Both the position numbers and the translations under genes were made by a program. 24,473 nucleotides of DNA from Gordonibacter sp036659115 (GTDB lineage Bacteria; Actinomycetota; Coriobacteriia; Coriobacteriales; Eggerthellaceae). Positions 23,141-24,473 of the stretch are shown here, in pieces (the stretch's first letter is position 1; each line of letters opens with the position of its first letter). The stretch lies in NCBI RefSeq assembly GCF_036659115.1, contig NZ_JAVXDF010000038.1. One strand, 5' to 3'. Below the pieces are notes generated by a model. The model had not been told where the DNA came from and made no database searches. It saw only the letters and a list, made by a program, of their open reading frames with translations.

Positions 23141-23841
23141 TGCAGACCACCTCCCGCACCGGTCTCTTCGCTTTTGGAAGGCGCCCCACCAGTTGCAGAC
23201 CCTGCCGACGAGGGCAGCGCAAAATACAGCTCGGCCCTATGCGAGGCGGCGATGACCTCTTGCACGAGCTCGGGTGCGAGCGCAACCGTAACCCAAGCCA
23301 CATCGGACGTGCTCCTGCTGCCGTCAGCGCCACCAGCACTGGTAGCCAGCACTAGCACATCACGCACGATCGCCGAAGTCGTCGTGTCGCCGGAGGCGTA
23401 CATATCAACTCTCGCACCAGGCACCAGCGCCCCGCCCACTGCCTGCACCGTCTTCGCGGGCACACTCAAAGCCACCGAGCCTTCGGGAACGTCGATTGTC
23501 GTCGCCACCTCGCCGAACCGGGCAAGAGAAACCACCTCGCCAGCCAGAACCGACGACGTCGCCGTCCGCCCGACCACCTCGTCGGCAGACCGTGCCGCAT
23601 CCGCCGGAAGCAGGTCGGCCACCCAAAGCTTCGTCTCGAGAGCTCCCGCCTCCACCTTTTCGCCAGCGGAGATATCCCTCCTGGCAACGCACACCTCTAT
23701 CTGCTCGCCTCCATAGCGGGAAAGGGCTTCTGCGCGCGCCGACTCCGCCTCGCCACGCACGCTTTGCAGATAGGCGAACACACATGCCGCACACAAAACG
23801 CCGCACGCAATGCCCACCACTGCCGTCTTTTTTCGCCTCAT
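23137..23841 (-). CDS. cpaB: CpaB/RcpC-like Flp pilus assembly protein (system 1, first gene of operon)
   Basis: A 234-residue protein with a short cytoplasmic start (MRRKK), one helix (about 6-27), and a SAF domain (IEVCVARRDISAGEKVEAGA, then ATSSVLAGEVVSLARF). The RcpC-like part includes TIDVPEGSVALSVP and LVPGARVDMYASG. The ATG at 23841 has GGAGG five bases upstream; an extension of 78 residues upstream has no ribosome site and reads through leader DNA. Being the first gene after a 550-bp region, it marks the likely start of the operon. Confidence 0.87.
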   Translation of the reverse strand: MRRKKTAVVGIACGVLCAACVFAYLQSVRGEAESARAEALSRYGGEQIEVCVARRDISAGEKVEAGALETKLWVADLLPADAARSADEVVGRTATSSVLAGEVVSLARFGEVATTIDVPEGSVALSVPAKTVQAVGGALVPGARVDMYASGDTTTSAIVRDVLVLATSAGGADGSRSTSDVAWVTVALAPELVQEVIAASHRAELYFALPSSAGSATGGAPSKSEETGAGGGLQ

Positions 23842-23923
23842 CGTCGCCTCCGCATCCTGGGAATCCTTGGCCTCCAGTATGCCGCCGCAACCTTGCCGAT
23901 CCACCGTCAGCGCACCCCACATG

Positions 23924-23971
23924 CAACCGTCGAAACCGAGGCCGAAACCCAACAAACCAACCGTCAAAACC
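23924..23971. repeat. 14-bp direct repeats upstream of the Tad operon
   Basis: CAACCGTCGAAACC (23924-23937) and CAACCGTCAAAACC (23958-23971) differ at one position and are 34 bp apart start to start, about three helical turns. A related CACCGTC occurs at 23902-23908. They lie 83-130 bp upstream of the cpaB1 start and are candidate binding sites for a regulator of the operon. Confidence 0.5.
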
Positions 23972-23984
23972 CGCGCAGAGACAA

Positions 23985-24012
23985 AGCGTAAATCCAACAC
24001 GAATCCAGCAAA
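23985..24012 (-). promoter_or_regulatory. Weak promoter candidate for the Tad operon
   Basis: On the minus strand, TTTGCT (24007-24012) and TACGCT (23985-23990) are 16 bp apart. The match to consensus is poor, though actinobacterial -10 boxes of the TAnnnT type are tolerated. Transcription would start near 23978 and place both 14-bp direct repeats in the 5' leader. Confidence 0.25.
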
Positions 24013-24317
24013 AAGTCTATGGAAGAGGAAAACGCACTGCCAACGAACAACGCGAGGGAAGTCTGGCCAGATCAACGACTTGCCCCCTCAGGTCGGCACC
24101 GTGCGCCTCCAAACAGGGGGGAGCGCCGTTCCCCACGGAAAACCTCCCCACGCCCTGTAAACCCCCGGAAGAAACGACGAAAGGGAGAAGGGTCGGCGTG
24201 GACGGCAGCATGGCGAAGCAAGAGGAAAGCAGGCATCCGATGCCCCGCCAAGCAAGCTTTTTCGACAGGACAGCCACAGCACGCCGCACCGCAGCCGGTA
24301 GCCCGCGGCATATAGGC

Positions 24318-24333
24318 CGCGCATATATGCGCG
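24318..24333. repeat. 16-bp perfect palindrome
   Basis: CGCGCATATATGCGCG is a perfect palindrome just upstream of the possible tRNA -35 box. A related GCATATA occurs at 24308-24314. It could be a dimeric regulator site or simply an alternating purine-pyrimidine tract with Z-DNA potential. Confidence 0.5.
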
Positions 24334-24335
24334 CA

Positions 24336-24364
24336 TTGCGCGATTGCGCATTCTATGGGAGAAT
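24336..24364 (+). promoter_or_regulatory. Possible promoter of tRNA-Val
   Basis: TTGCGC (24336-24341) and GAGAAT (24359-24364) are separated by 17 bp, and the tRNA begins 28 bp downstream. The -35 has the TTG core; the -10 matches in four of six positions. Confidence 0.35.
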
Positions 24365-24369
24365 AGCTG

Positions 24370-24387
24370 TCGCCGAAAAAACGGCGA
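24370..24387. other. Short hairpin before tRNA-Val
   Basis: TCGCCG and CGGCGA form a perfect 6-bp stem around a loop of six A residues, ending 4 bp before the tRNA. It would lie at the start of the pre-tRNA leader and may be part of 5' processing. There is no U-tract in either direction, so a terminator is unlikely. Confidence 0.4.
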
Positions 24388-24391
24388 ATGC

Positions 24392-24466
24392 GGGCGATTG
24401 GCGCAGCGGGAGCGCAGGTCCCTTACAAGGACAAGGCCGGGGGTTCAAATCCCTCATCGCCCACCA
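24392..24466 (+). tRNA. tRNA-Val (anticodon UAC)
   Basis: A 75-nt cloverleaf. The acceptor stem pairs GGGCGAT with ATCGCCC. The D-stem pairs GCGC with GCGC around AGCGGGA. The anticodon loop CTTACAA carries UAC, which reads GUA valine codons; its stem has four pairs plus one mismatch at the base (G27-A43). The T-arm is GGGGG-TTCAAAT-CCCTC with one G-U pair. The discriminator is A and the CCA end is encoded (24464-24466). Confidence 0.93.
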
Positions 24467-24473
24467 TGAATTT

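Larger units (their letters stand above)
23842..24391. other. 550-bp intergenic region/operon leader
   Basis: No convincing gene lies here; the small frames on both strands lack ribosome sites and recognisable sequence. It should hold the promoter of the Tad operon and that of the tRNA. Visible elements are a pair of 14-bp direct repeats (23924-23971), a 16-bp palindrome (24318-24333), a possible tRNA promoter (24336-24364) and a short hairpin (24370-24387). A G-run-rich section at about 24110-24170 (minus strand) could fold, but I could not assign it. Confidence 0.7.

Noticed and set aside
24370..24387. Intrinsic terminator before the tRNA
   Set aside because: The stem is only 6 bp and neither strand has a U-tract after it.

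Overview
The window is GC-rich and densely packed, with very short or overlapping gene junctions. It has Gram-positive features: Tad pilus genes without an outer-membrane secretin (RcpA), a Tat-exported surface lectin with an InlB-type repeat, and HicAB. Together these suggest a monoderm high-GC bacterium, most likely a gut Coriobacteriia/Eggerthellaceae-type actinobacterium. The taxonomic call is inference from gene content and codon bias; no marker gene is present.

Layout: (1) 3-2913, plus strand: the end of an ABC-transporter ATPase and two overlapping ABC-2 type permeases, closed by a strong hairpin (3034-3066) that lies between convergent transcription units. (2) 3072-3793, minus strand: a compact HicA-HicB toxin-antitoxin pair with its own AT-rich promoter/operator. 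(3) 3797-23841, minus strand: about 20 kb carrying 23 consecutive genes, apparently one operon, that encodes two complete but different Tad/Flp (type IVc) pilus assembly systems back to back. (4) 23842-24391: a 550-bp leader/intergenic region with direct repeats and a palindrome. (5) 24392-24466, plus strand: tRNA-Val(UAC), with CCA encoded.

In the direction of transcription, system 1 is cpaB-cpaE/tadZ-tadA-tadB-tadC-flp-TadE-like-TadE-like-large TadG-like-TadE-like, followed by a small anchored protein, a DUF192 protein, a zinc-ribbon protein with pentapeptide repeats, and one A24 prepilin peptidase. After a 131-bp gap containing a three-way-junction-like RNA fold comes system 2: flp2-TadE-like-TadE-like-TadG-like-cpaB2-tadA2-tadB2-tadC2-Tat lectin. 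There is only one CpaE and one prepilin peptidase, so system 2 probably shares them. System 1 pilins keep the classical G|xxxxE processing motif. All four pilin-like proteins of system 2 lack the Glu at +5, and two of them carry a matching G|SE(I/V)VQ variant.

The most interesting hypothesis is a second, divergent Flp-type fibre or secretion machine that is co-transcribed with a canonical one and ends in a Tat-exported, cysteine-rich ricin-type lectin. That lectin could be its cargo or tip adhesin.
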